In this document: one piece after another, positions 1 to 8,338 of the stretch | Numbering within the stretch: the stretch's first letter is position 1 | Layout: every line of letters begins with the position of its first letter | The notes under the pieces: generated by a model | What the model was told of the DNA's origin: nothing | The model's input: only the letters and a program-made list of their open reading frames with translations | Database searches by the model: none | Assembly (NCBI RefSeq): GCF_000515415.1 | Contig: NZ_KI911783.1 | Span: 2,594,392 to 2,658,391, forward strand | Reading direction: 5' to 3' | Length of the DNA: 64,000 bases | From: Bradyrhizobium sp. WSM1417 | GTDB taxonomy: Bacteria > Pseudomonadota > Alphaproteobacteria > Rhizobiales > Xanthobacteraceae | Position numbers and translations under genes: made by a program

Positions 1-90
1 TCGTTCCCCCATCGTGCAGCGACCATTCGTCGGCGGGGGAAGGATAGCGGTTCAACGGCGGCAGGACGATGAGGCCGCGTTCGTGTCCCC

Positions 91-122
91 AAAAAACAAA
101 ACCCCGCCATTCGCGGCGGGGT
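91..122 (-). terminator. Rho-independent terminator of ctrA
   Basis: Eight-base arms at 101-108 and 115-122 (ACCCCGCC / GGCGGGGT) enclose a 6-nt loop. On the minus strand the hairpin is followed directly by a T-rich run (positions 100 down to 91). It lies about 50 bp past the ctrA stop codon, which is the right place and orientation to end that transcript. Positions 1-90 hold no gene I can support. Confidence 0.8.
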
Positions 123-170
123 CCAGGCTGGGAGGAGCAAGCCCCGAAGGGCTCGCGGGTAAACCCAGGA

Positions 171-872
<702 letters not shown>

Positions 873-1256
873 GCCAGTTCCCCATAGTCGCCGCTCCTGG
901 GCGTCAGGTCGGCCGCATTCGCGGCACACAACAAAACGCCTTTGAACAACTGATTCGGATCCTGACAACAGATGGTTAACAAATTCTGATTCTGGAACGC
1001 AAGCCCTGTAGATGCAATTTTCGTCGAATCGCCCTAAGGTCTTGTGTACGAAGCAGCTTTCGTTATCCGGTTGCGTTCAAGTTCCACTTTAAGAGACGGG
1101 CCTAACCGACTCCCGCGACTCAGCCTTCTTCTGAAGGGGAGCCACGCTCAGTCACAAAGACAGTGACGCAATGATTAACGATGCGGGTAAACACGAAGTT
1201 AAGCGCCGTTCAGAAATATGGCGAAACTTAAGGTTCTCGCCACGAAACCCCGGATT
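873..1256. promoter_or_regulatory. ctrA-fliI divergent regulatory region
   Basis: This 384-bp stretch has no supportable gene and must hold the promoters of ctrA (-) and fliI (+). Five GANTC motifs, the CcrM methylation site of alphaproteobacteria, lie at 952-956, 988-992, 1026-1030, 1108-1112 and 1117-1121. TTAA cores occur at 976-979, 1175-1178, 1199-1202 and 1228-1231, but none has a good partner at the 7-nt spacing of a full CtrA box. The closest is on the minus strand at 965-979 (TTAA-N7-TTGT). Methylation-coupled control of ctrA is known in Caulobacter; its use here is inferred. Confidence 0.55.
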
Positions 1257-1291
1257 ATGAAGGCGATCACCTCATGAAGGCCCTCTTGTGA
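1257..1291 (+). other. Two overlapping mini-ORFs leading into fliI
   Basis: The octamer ATGAAGGC occurs at 1257 and 1274, and GTGAAGGC at 1288 is the start of fliI. The ORF from 1257 encodes MKAITS and stops at 1275-1277, overlapping the next ATG (ATGA). The ORF from 1274 encodes MKALL and stops at 1289-1291, overlapping the fliI GTG (GTGA). This arrangement is seen directly. Whether the mini-ORFs are translated is unknown; the first lacks a visible Shine-Dalgarno sequence. Confidence 0.4.
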
Positions 1292-2613
1292 AGGCTCTTG
1301 CCGAACAGATCGGCGACATCGACGGCATCAATATTTACGGCCGTGTGGTCGGCGTGCGCGGCCTGATGGTCGAGGTGGCCGGCCCGATCCATGCGATGTC
1401 GGTGGGCGCGCGGCTCGTGATCGAGACCGGCGGTAACCGTTCCATCCCCTGCGAGGTGATCGGCTTCTCCGGCAACAACGCCGTCGTGATGCCGTTCGCC
1501 GGCCTCGACGGCGTGCGGCGCGGCTGCAAGGCCGTCATCGCCAATGCCGCAAATCAGGTGCGGCCTTGCGCGGCCTGGCTCGGCCGTGTCGTCAATGCGC
1601 TGGGTGAGCCGATCGACGGCAAGGGGCCGCTGCCGCAGGGCCCGGCGCCGATGCCGTACCGCAATTCGCCGCCGCCGGCGCACTCGCGCAAGCGCGTCGG
1701 CGCGCCGCTCGATCTCGGCGTGCGCGCGATGAACACCTTCCTGACCTGCTGCCGCGGCCAGCGCATGGGCATCTTCGCAGGCTCCGGCGTCGGCAAGTCG
1801 GTGCTGCTGTCGATGCTGGCGCGCAACGTCGATGCCGCCGTCAGCGTCATCGGGCTGATCGGCGAACGCGGCCGTGAGGTGCAGGAGTTCTTGCAGGACG
1901 ACCTCGGCGAGGAGGGCCTGGCGCGTTCCGTCGTCGTGGTCGCGACCTCCGACGAGCCGGCGCTGATGCGCCGTCAGGCCGCGTATCTGACTCTCGCGAT
2001 CGCCGAATATTTTCGCGACGAGGAGCAGGACGTCCTTTGCCTGATGGATTCGGTGACGCGCTTTGCCATGGCCCAGCGCGAGATCGGCCTGTCCGCTGGC
2101 GAGCCGCCGACCGCCAAGGGCTACACGCCGACCGTGTTCACCGAGCTGCCGAAGCTTCTGGAGCGCGCCGGCCCGGGCCTGGGCGAGGGCGCCATCACCG
2201 CGATCTTCACGGTGCTGGTCGATGGCGACGACCACAACGAGCCGATCGCAGATGCCGTCCGCGGCATCCTCGACGGCCACATCGTGATGCAGCGCTCGAT
2301 CGCCGAGCGCGGCCGCTACCCCGCCATCAACATCCTCAAATCCGTCTCCCGCACCATGCCGAAATCGGCCGACCCGGAGTTTTGGCCGATCATCCAGAAG
2401 GCGCGGGCGGTGATGGCGACCTATGCCGACATGGAGGAATTGATCCGTCTGGGCGCCTACCGCGCCGGCTCCAGCCCCGAAGTCGACGAGGCGATCCGCC
2501 TGCACGAGCCGCTGGAGGCCTTCCTGCGCCAGCGCAAGGATGAAAATGCATCGCTGGCGGACGGCTACCGCCAGTTGGCGCAAATCCTCGGCAATTTGGA
2601 AACGGAACGCTAA
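1288..2613 (+). CDS. fliI: FliI, flagellar export ATPase
   Basis: A 441-aa F1-beta-like ATPase that powers unfolding and export of flagellar proteins through the type III export gate. The Walker A motif is AGSGVGKS (164-171), in the FliI-typical context [10 protein letters not shown]. The Walker B Asp is near residue 254 ([15 protein letters not shown]). The [10 protein letters not shown] segment and the C-terminal [14 protein letters not shown] motif are also FliI-typical. The start is GTG at 1288, with GAAGG at 1276-1280 as ribosome binding site. fliJ follows 121 bp downstream on the same strand. With flhA at 8.3-10.5 kb it belongs to one flagellar export machine. The head-to-head ctrA-fliI arrangement fits CtrA control of flagellar genes, although no full CtrA box is obvious in the gap. 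Confidence 0.95.
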   Translation: MKALAEQIGDIDGINIYGRVVGVRGLMVEVAGPIHAMSVGARLVIETGGNRSIPCEVIGFSGNNAVVMPFAGLDGVRRGCKAVIANAANQVRPCAAWLGRVVNALGEPIDGKGPLPQGPAPMPYRNSPPPAHSRKRVGAPLDLGVRAMNTFLTCCRGQRMGIFAGSGVGKSVLLSMLARNVDAAVSVIGLIGERGREVQEFLQDDLGEEGLARSVVVVATSDEPALMRRQAAYLTLAIAEYFRDEEQDVLCLMDSVTRFAMAQREIGLSAGEPPTAKGYTPTVFTELPKLLERAGPGLGEGAITAIFTVLVDGDDHNEPIADAVRGILDGHIVMQRSIAERGRYPAINILKSVSRTMPKSADPEFWPIIQKARAVMATYADMEELIRLGAYRAGSSPEVDEAIRLHEPLEAFLRQRKDENASLADGYRQLAQILGNLETER

Positions 2614-2651
2614 CTTTGTCCCGTCATCATCCCATCCCACAGAGTAGCAGA

Positions 2652-2690
2652 GCCGGTCTTGGCCCCCGTCGGGCCCGTGGGGAGACCGGT
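2652..2690 (+). other. Stable hairpin between fliI and fliJ
   Basis: CCGGTCT (2653-2659) pairs with AGACCGG (2683-2689), and an inner CCCC/GGGG pair extends the stem across a 3-nt bulge. No T-run follows, so it is not a typical terminator. It could stabilise the fliI end of the mRNA or act as a processing site. Confidence 0.35.
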
Positions 2691-2734
2691 GTTGTCCCAC
2701 GTGCAGCCAAGGGACTTCTGGGGAGTACGAGTCG

Positions 2735-3154
2735 ATGAAGTCACGTGATACCCTCATCCGCCTGAAGAAATTTCAGGTCGACGAGAAGCGCCGCCGGGTC
2801 AGCCAGATCGAGACCATGATCGCCGACTTCCAGCGGATGTCGACCGATCTTGAACGCGAGATCTCGACCGAGCAGGAGCGCGCCGGGATCAACGATCCCT
2901 CGCACTTCGCCTATCCGACCTATGCCAAGGCTGCCATCCAGCGTCGCGAGAACCTGACCCGTTCGGCCGACGAGCTGAAGGGCCAGCTCGACGAAGCCAA
3001 GGCTGCGCTGGCCGAAGCCTTCGAGGAGCTGAAGAAGGTCGAGCTCCTCGACGAGCGCGATCAGGCCCGCGAACGCGCCGAGGAAAACGCCCGCGAGCAG
3101 GCCGATCTCGACAGCATCGGCCTGATGCGTGCCCGCATGGGCGCCGTCGCCTGA
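2735..3154 (+). CDS. fliJ: FliJ, flagellar export chaperone/stalk protein
   Basis: A 139-aa, highly charged, almost wholly helical protein predicted to form a two-helix coiled coil. It is rich in Glu, Arg, Lys and Gln heptads and starts MKSRDTLIRLKKFQVDEKRR, a pattern typical of alphaproteobacterial FliJ. FliJ links the FliI hexamer to the FlhA export gate and recycles chaperones. It sits directly after fliI, as in most flagellar operons, and a strong terminator follows it, so fliI-fliJ is probably a two-gene transcript. FliJ sequences are poorly conserved, so the call rests on size, composition and position together. Confidence 0.88.
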   Translation: MKSRDTLIRLKKFQVDEKRRRVSQIETMIADFQRMSTDLEREISTEQERAGINDPSHFAYPTYAKAAIQRRENLTRSADELKGQLDEAKAALAEAFEELKKVELLDERDQARERAEENAREQADLDSIGLMRARMGAVA

Positions 3155-3187
3155 GACGCTAGCCGCCAGACCTGCGAGAATTTGCAG

Positions 3188-3215
3188 AACCCGGACCCCA
3201 TGGGTCCGGGTTTTT
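3188..3215 (+). terminator. Rho-independent terminator of fliI-fliJ
   Basis: An 11-bp perfect stem (AACCCGGACCC at 3188-3198 with GGGTCCGGGTT at 3202-3212) has a 3-nt loop and ends in TTTTT (3211-3215). It starts 34 bp after the fliJ stop codon. Confidence 0.9.
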
Positions 3216-3333
3216 GCATGTGCTGTCCACAGTGTGCCGCCGCGCCCCCTTGGTGGTCGGCTTTGTCGCGCGCTATGGTGGCGAAGTGCCAGGGCCTGCG
3301 CGGAACGCGACGGGCTGCGCATTGGGGGGCTGA

Positions 3334-3879
3334 ATGCTGACGCCAGCAGAGCTGGTCGGGCTGATTGGGGCGGTGGCGCAGGGCGATCAGTCCGCGTTCG
3401 AGCGCCTCTACGTCGCCACGCGCGCGAAACTCTATGGCGTCGTGCTCCGTATCTTGCGCCGACAGGATCTCGCAGAGGAGGTCATTCAGGAGACCTACGT
3501 CAAGATCTGGAACAGCGCCGGCCAGTTCAATCCCGCTCTCGCGTCGCCGATCACTTGGATGGCGTCGATCGCGCGCAACCGCGCCATCGACATCGTGCGC
3601 AAGAAGACGGAAGTCTCCATCGAGGAAGAGCCGCAGGCGATGGAAGTCGCAAGCGACAGCCCCGATCCGCTGGCGCGGCGGGAGATGACCGAGGAATTGA
3701 GGCGGCTGCTCGAATGTATCGGCCGGCTCGAGCCGGACCGTCAGAGGCTCGTGCTTCTCGCCTATTACAACGGCTGGAGCCGCGAGCAACTGGCGGAGAA
3801 ATTCGCGGCGCCCATCAACACGGTGAAGACGTGGCTTCGGCGCAGCATGTTGGATATTCGCGAATGTCTCGGGCTATGA
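3334..3879 (+). CDS. ECF-type RNA polymerase sigma factor
   Basis: A 181-aa extracytoplasmic-function sigma factor. Region 2 lies at about 20-90 (QSAFERLYVATRAKLYGVVL, DLAEEVIQETYVKIW, ITWMASIARNRAIDIVR). Region 4 lies at about 120-178, with a helix-turn-helix around SREQLAEKFAAPINTVKTWL. It is followed 51 bp later by an RskA-type anti-sigma factor, so it is of the SigK/RskA kind: held at the membrane and freed when the partner is cleaved or inactivated. Such pairs often respond to oxidative or envelope stress and autoregulate. I did not find a convincing ECF promoter in the 118 bp upstream, and no regulon can be named from sequence. Confidence 0.92.
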   Translation: MLTPAELVGLIGAVAQGDQSAFERLYVATRAKLYGVVLRILRRQDLAEEVIQETYVKIWNSAGQFNPALASPITWMASIARNRAIDIVRKKTEVSIEEEPQAMEVASDSPDPLARREMTEELRRLLECIGRLEPDRQRLVLLAYYNGWSREQLAEKFAAPINTVKTWLRRSMLDIRECLGL

Positions 3880-3930
3880 GATTCGAGCCATGAGAGCTCC
3901 TACTGTGAGGGTGGGTCTGGACCGCAAGTG

Positions 3931-4989
3931 ATGGCCTATACGGAGGACCATATCGCGCTCGCCGCGGAATATGCGCTCGGTACGCTCGACGCCGGCGAGC
4001 GCGCGCAGGTCGAGACCATGATGGCGGTGGACCAGGCGTTCGCCGATGTCGTGCAGGCGTGGGCATTCCGGCTCGGCGTCCTCAACCAGATGGTCGGCTC
4101 GATCGAGCCGCGTCCGATCGTGTGGGAGAACATCAGATCCGAGCTCGCGCGGACGGGCTTTGCGCAGGATCCGCCAGCACTGCCGGACGCAGCACCGCCG
4201 CCACCTGTGCCGGAGTTTTCCTCGCCCGACACCGTGCCTCCGCAGTTGCCGTCGGAGACTATGCAGCAACCGGGGCCGCAGCCTCCCGAAGCGGAGCAGC
4301 CTGACCCGGCGCGTCCTGCGTCCGATGCGATCCCCGACGTCGTGCCGATCTTCATGCCGCAGGTCCACGCGCCGAACCCGGATGTCGTGCGTGCGGCACC
4401 GCCGCCGGTTGCCGACAACAGCAACGTGATCCGGCTCGAGGGCCGCGTGAAGCGCTGGCGCATCATCGCATCCGCCGTCGGCGCGCTCGCGGCCGCGCTG
4501 CTCGTGACGCTGTCGCTTCAGATCTTCCTGCCCGACGCGCTGCCGGGCGGCTTGCGACCGCCAGTGCGCATCCAGACGGTCGAGGTGAAGACGCCGGCGC
4601 CGCTCCCGGTGTCGTCGCAATATGTCGCGCTGTTGCAGGGCCAGGGCGGAGGTCCCGCCTTCATCCTCACCATCGACGGTGCGACCAAGAACTTTACGGT
4701 GCGTAAAGTCGGCGCGACACCGGAGCCCGGCAAGAGTTTCGAGCTCTGGCTGATCTCCGACAAGCTGCCGCGTCCGCGCTCGCTCGGCGTGATCGGCGCC
4801 GGCGATTTCACCGCACGACCGGTGCTCGGTTCGTACGATGCCGACGTCGTCAACGGCGCGACCTACGCCGTCACGCTCGAGCAGGCGGGCGGTTCGCCCA
4901 ACGGCCAGCCGACCTCGGCGCCGGTGTTTTCCGGCAAGCTGATCGAAACCGTGCCCCCGTCCCCGCCGCAGGCGCCCGCGAAGAAGTAG
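3931..4989 (+). CDS. Anti-sigma factor, RskA family
   Basis: About 352 aa. The N-terminal zinc-less anti-sigma domain starts MAYTEDHIALAAEYALGTLDAGERAQ (first 20 residues are the diagnostic part), the usual sigma-binding region of RskA proteins. A long Pro-rich linker (about 80-155) follows, then one transmembrane helix at about 176-200. The periplasmic RskA domain contains GATPEPGKSFELWLIS and ends in a Pro-rich tail. It should hold the upstream sigma factor at the inner membrane until regulated proteolysis releases it. A GTG lies one codon upstream (3928), but ATG at 3931 is preferred. The Pro-rich linker of about 75 residues is longer than in mycobacterial RskA. Confidence 0.9.
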   Translation: MAYTEDHIALAAEYALGTLDAGERAQVETMMAVDQAFADVVQAWAFRLGVLNQMVGSIEPRPIVWENIRSELARTGFAQDPPALPDAAPPPPVPEFSSPDTVPPQLPSETMQQPGPQPPEAEQPDPARPASDAIPDVVPIFMPQVHAPNPDVVRAAPPPVADNSNVIRLEGRVKRWRIIASAVGALAAALLVTLSLQIFLPDALPGGLRPPVRIQTVEVKTPAPLPVSSQYVALLQGQGGGPAFILTIDGATKNFTVRKVGATPEPGKSFELWLISDKLPRPRSLGVIGAGDFTARPVLGSYDADVVNGATYAVTLEQAGGSPNGQPTSAPVFSGKLIETVPPSPPQAPAKK

Positions 4990-4996
4990 GCGTCGT

Positions 4997-5060
4997 AGCC
5001 CGGAAGGAGCGCAGCGCAATCCGGGGCCGCCGTCCCGCATTCCGCTTTGTTCCATGCGGG
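4997..5060. repeat. Palindromic intergenic repeat (REP-like)
   Basis: CCCGGA (4999-5004) pairs with TCCGGG (5020-5025) around the GC-rich core gcgcagcgc. A second hairpin follows (CCCGCAT 5034-5040 with ATGCGGG 5054-5060). The element sits just after the anti-sigma gene. Short palindromes of this 'cccgga...tccggg' type recur between genes in Bradyrhizobium genomes. No T-run is present. Confidence 0.5.
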
Positions 5061-5227
5061 CTGCAAGCGCAGAAACCCGTCGCCACGGTCCGCCCCGCCG
5101 TCGCATCCCGACAAGTCTCGCCGAATCCGCCTCCGATTTGAACCTCTCCGCGTTTCGCGGCGTCAAATGCCCGGAATTTGCAGTCGGCGCCCCCCAATCA
5201 TGGTGCCGGAGAGGGGCGAGAAATCAG

Positions 5228-6187
5228 ATGGATGCAGCGAAAACGTCGGGCATCTTCATTCACCAATATGCGGGGCTGCCACACGGCCTGGCCTTCGAAC
5301 ATTGGCGCGAGCGGACTTTCGGGGCCTGCGGCCTGGATATCGGGCCGAGCCGGGGCGACAGCATCGATTGCCGGCTCCAAGTCAGCGTGGTCGACAATAT
5401 CGCGCTCGCCATTCCCGAAGGGGCCTCCGCGCAATATTCACGCACCCAGAGCCACCTTGCCGACGGCAGCGACGATCTCGTCCTGATCGCGGCGCATGCG
5501 GGTCTCGTCCGCGTCGGGCAGAACGGCCATGCCGTGGAGCTTGCGCCCGCGCAGATGGTGCTCGTCGACATGGGCATCACCGGCACGGTCGGCCACACCG
5601 AGGAAGATCGCTTCACCACCATCCGCATGCCGCGCCGCGCGCTGCTCGAGATCAATCCGCGTGCCGAGGACAAGCTGTCGCAAGTGCTCTCGGACGGCGC
5701 GGTCGCCGAGACGATCTTGCGCTACCACTCCCTTGCCGCCCATCACGCACCGCATCTCGACGCCGTCGGCCAGCGCCTCACCGCGCAGCACATGGTCGAT
5801 CTCGTCGGCCTCCTGCTCGGCACCGACGCCGAACATGCAAGTCTCGCGCGCGGGCGAGGTCATGCGGCGGCCCGTCTCGACCTCATGCGCGCCGACGTGA
5901 TGGCGGCGCTTGGCCGCAACGATCTCTGCCTGTCGGAAATTGCCACGCGCTCCGGTCTGAGCCCGCGCCAGGCACAGCGCCTGTTCGAGCAGGCCGGAAC
6001 GACCTTCACCGAATTCGTGCTGGAGCAGCGCCTGCTGCAGGCGCGCAAGTTGCTCAGCGATCCCCGCGCCAGGACCCGCAAGATCAGCGACATCGCGCAT
6101 TCGTCAGGCTTCTCCGATCTGTCCTATTTCAATCGCGCCTTCCGCAAGCGCTTTGCCGCGACGCCGTCGGAACTGCGCGAGGCCTGA
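5228..6187 (+). CDS. AraC-family transcriptional regulator
   Basis: 319 aa. The C-terminal AraC/XylS DNA-binding domain (about 215-319) has two helix-turn-helix motifs, LCLSEIATRSGLSPRQAQRL and ISDIAHSSGFSDLSYFNRAF, and ends RKRFAATPSELREA. The N-terminal 200 residues resemble the AraC-binding-like ligand domain of this subfamily. The frame is open from 5054, but ATG 5228 has a good ribosome binding site (GGAGAGG at 5209-5215) and gives the family length. It lies 127 bp upstream of a flavoprotein gene on the same strand, which may be its target. The effector is unknown. Confidence 0.88.
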   Translation: MDAAKTSGIFIHQYAGLPHGLAFEHWRERTFGACGLDIGPSRGDSIDCRLQVSVVDNIALAIPEGASAQYSRTQSHLADGSDDLVLIAAHAGLVRVGQNGHAVELAPAQMVLVDMGITGTVGHTEEDRFTTIRMPRRALLEINPRAEDKLSQVLSDGAVAETILRYHSLAAHHAPHLDAVGQRLTAQHMVDLVGLLLGTDAEHASLARGRGHAAARLDLMRADVMAALGRNDLCLSEIATRSGLSPRQAQRLFEQAGTTFTEFVLEQRLLQARKLLSDPRARTRKISDIAHSSGFSDLSYFNRAFRKRFAATPSELREA

Positions 6188-6314
6188 GCCGCACTGACAA
6201 TTTGTGCGGCGCGCTGGTGCCACCGCAGTTGGTCAGTCCGGCCGGATAAGCTATATCTGTCTGCGCGGTCAGACGGCTTGATCGTTCGTCGCTTCGTCGT
6301 CGCTCTCTTGGGAA

Positions 6315-7547
6315 ATGCAGTCAACGGACATGGCGCGTATCGTCGTGCTCGGCGCCGGGTTTGCAGGCCTGTGGGCGGCCATCGGTGCCGCGCGCAAGCG
6401 CGACGAGATCGGCGCTGGCGGCGACATCGAGATCCGCGTCGTCGACCGCAATCCCTATCACAACATCCGCGTCCGCAATTACGAGGCCGATCTCAGCGAG
6501 GTCGCGCTTCCGCTGGCGCAACTGCTCGATCCGATCGGCGTCAGTCACGGGATCGGCGAGGTCGAAGCCATCGATCCGGCACGACGTGAGATTTCGCTGG
6601 TGACGGGTGGCGGCAACGAGACGCTGACTTATGACCGGCTGGTGCTGGCGCTCGGCAGCGAAGTGATGCGTCCCGACATTCCCGGCCTTGCCGAGCATGC
6701 TTTCGACGTCGACACCTATGCAGCGGCGCTCCATCTCGAGCATCATCTCACCTCGCTCGGACGCAGCGTGCCCGCGCCGGGGCGCTCGACGATCGTCGTG
6801 GTCGGCGCCGGCTTCACCGGCATCGAGGTCGCGGCCGAGATGCCCGACAGGCTGGCGCGCGCCGGCATCACCGGCAGCCGCCGCATCATCCTGGTCGATC
6901 CCAATCCTGCCGTGGGCGCCACGATCGGCGCACATGCACGTCCCGTCATCGATACGGCGTTGGCCTCGCTCGACGTCGAGACGCGGCTTGGTGTCCGTGT
7001 CGTCTCCGTCGAGGCGGCCGGTCTGCGCCTGAGTTCGGGCGAGTTCATTCCGACGCGGACGGTGATCTGGTGTGCCGGGATGCGCGCGAGCCCCTTGGCG
7101 GCGAGCTTCCCGGACGCACGCGATCGCCTCGGGCGCCTTCTGGTCGATCCCATGATGCGGGTTGCGGATGTCGGCGGCGTGTTCGCGGCCGGGGACGTCG
7201 CCTCGAGCGTGGTCGACGGCTTGCATCCGACCGTGATGTCCTGCCAGTTCGCGCGTCCCATGGGCCGCTTCGCCGGCCACAACGTGGTCGCCGATCTCGC
7301 GGGCCTACCGATGCTGCCGCTCCGGATCGACTGGTACGTGACCGTGCTCGATCTCGGCGGCTGGGGCGCGCTCTATACGGAAGGGTGGGACCGCGAAGTC
7401 CGCGCCACCGGCGCGGCCGCGAAGGCAACCAAGCAGACCATCAACCGCAAGCGGATCTATCCGCCGCTCTCGGGGCGCAAGGACGAGCTGTTCGCGGCTG
7501 CTGCGCCGACGGTGCAGGCGCCGCCGCCGACTTACGGCGCGCGGTAG
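6315..7547 (+). CDS. NAD(P)/FAD-dependent oxidoreductase, NDH-2-like
   Basis: About 410 aa with two Rossmann folds. An N-terminal FAD site (IVVLGAGFAGLWAA) and a central NAD(P) site (IVVVGAGFTGIEVAAEM) are present, and the FAD-anchoring motif GVFAAGDVA lies near residue 295. The layout matches type II NADH dehydrogenases and related quinone reductases, which pass electrons from NADH to quinone without pumping protons. The C-terminal region lacks a clear membrane helix, so other acceptors are possible. Starts at 6315 or 6330 (MARIVVLG) both fit. The AraC gene upstream is a likely regulator. A large palindromic repeat follows the stop. Confidence 0.85.
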   Translation: MQSTDMARIVVLGAGFAGLWAAIGAARKRDEIGAGGDIEIRVVDRNPYHNIRVRNYEADLSEVALPLAQLLDPIGVSHGIGEVEAIDPARREISLVTGGGNETLTYDRLVLALGSEVMRPDIPGLAEHAFDVDTYAAALHLEHHLTSLGRSVPAPGRSTIVVVGAGFTGIEVAAEMPDRLARAGITGSRRIILVDPNPAVGATIGAHARPVIDTALASLDVETRLGVRVVSVEAAGLRLSSGEFIPTRTVIWCAGMRASPLAASFPDARDRLGRLLVDPMMRVADVGGVFAAGDVASSVVDGLHPTVMSCQFARPMGRFAGHNVVADLAGLPMLPLRIDWYVTVLDLGGWGALYTEGWDREVRATGAAAKATKQTINRKRIYPPLSGRKDELFAAAAPTVQAPPPTYGAR

Positions 7548-7584
7548 CGTTGGTGCCCGTTGCGGATGAGGGCGGTACATTTTG

Positions 7585-7676
7585 CTCCGTCATTGCGAGC
7601 CTAGCGAAGCAATCCAGAATGTCTCTGCGGAGGGGTTCTGGATTGCTTCGTCGCAGAGCTCCTCGCAATGACGGAG
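7585..7676. repeat. Large palindromic repeat with two perfect arm pairs
   Basis: An outer 15-bp arm pair (7585-7599 with 7662-7676) is a perfect inverted repeat, as is an inner 15-bp pair (7605-7619 with 7636-7650). As RNA this folds into one long interrupted hairpin. The sequence type (gtcattgcgag...ctcgcaatgac) is a familiar dispersed element of Bradyrhizobium intergenic DNA. It carries no ORF and sits just after the NDH-2-like gene. Confidence 0.75.
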
Positions 7677-7719
7677 CTGGACGCGCGTGCGCTCAAAATG
7701 GCGACATACCCCAGACATG

Positions 7720-7750
7720 AGAAAGCGCCCGTGGGGGGCGGGCGCTTTCT
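7720..7750. terminator. Probable bidirectional terminator hairpin
   Basis: An 11-bp perfect stem (AGAAAGCGCCC at 7720-7730 with GGGCGCTTTCT at 7740-7750) has a 9-nt loop. On the minus strand it follows the small gene at 7844-8044 by about 93 bp. On the plus strand it follows the flavoprotein gene. The T-tract is short and imperfect, so efficiency is uncertain. Confidence 0.55.
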
Positions 7751-7843
7751 GTAGTCGACTTGGGGTTGGGTCGTCTACATATCCACGTGGCGACTTTGGG
7801 GGGCTGATAAAGAGCCGCGTGAATTCCTGAAACTCAAATCTCC

Positions 7844-8044
7844 TTAGCGAACGAGGGAAACGTTCGAGCTGGTGATAGCGATCGGCTTGCCCGCCTTTAT
7901 GACGCGAGCGGTCTGGGTCAGGCCTTCGTCTGAACTCGTACGCGCGGTGATCCCGAGACCCGCCACCGCGATGCCGGCAACGAGCGCGACAACCACGATC
8001 TTGAGGTGGGTCGAGCGATCTGCGCTGTAAATCGAGTGGTTCAT
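7844..8044 (-). CDS. Small single-pass membrane protein, unknown function
   Basis: 66 aa. The N-terminus MNHSIYSADRSTHLKIV is followed by one hydrophobic segment (about 16-33, VVVALVAGIAVAGLGI) and a polar C-terminal part (RVIKAGKPIAITSSNVSLVR). This looks like a membrane-anchored or secreted small protein. It stands alone with about 290 bp of non-coding DNA on each side and a terminator-like hairpin downstream. I recognise the general type as a conserved small protein of Bradyrhizobium-like genomes, but no function can be assigned. Confidence 0.65.
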   Translation of the reverse strand: MNHSIYSADRSTHLKIVVVALVAGIAVAGLGITARTSSDEGLTQTARVIKAGKPIAITSSNVSLVR

Positions 8045-8249
8045 GGAAGGCTCCTGCCGCCATCTACCCGAAGTAGTCGCCTGCGTGTTTGGGCAGGTTC
8101 ATGCTTCCGGTGCCCAACAACCTAGTATTGGGGGGATTCGTTCCCAAGAGGCGATCACAAGAGCGTGACAGGACGTGAGAAGCCGCGATCGAAAGCGACC
8201 CTGGATCGTGCAATTTGGCAATTATTTCAAAGCTGTAATCTGTTTGTCA

Positions 8250-8338
8250 GGCGCCTTGCCCGCCGTTGATCGGCAAGGCGCCAAAACCTGAAAAACCATT
8301 TGCCTGTGGCCAAAAAACACACGGCTTCTTAAGGCAAA
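8250..8338. other. Two hairpins downstream of flhA
   Basis: A perfect 11-bp stem (8250-8260 with 8272-8282, GGCGCCTTGCC) lies 57 bp past the flhA stop. A second, weaker stem (TTTGCCT 8299-8305 with AGGCAAA 8332-8338) abuts the stop codon and, read on the minus strand, is followed by TGGTTTTTC. Together they probably end or protect the flhA transcript, but neither is a textbook terminator. Confidence 0.4.

Noticed and set aside
965..979. CtrA box in the ctrA-fliI gap
   Set aside because: The TTAA core (976-979) has only a TTGT-like partner at 7 nt on the minus strand, and the other TTAA cores lack partners. Too weak to call a site, so only mentioned within the region.
8250..8282. Intrinsic terminator for flhA
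   Set aside because: The stem is perfect, but no T-run follows on either strand. Kept only as a hairpin, not as a terminator.
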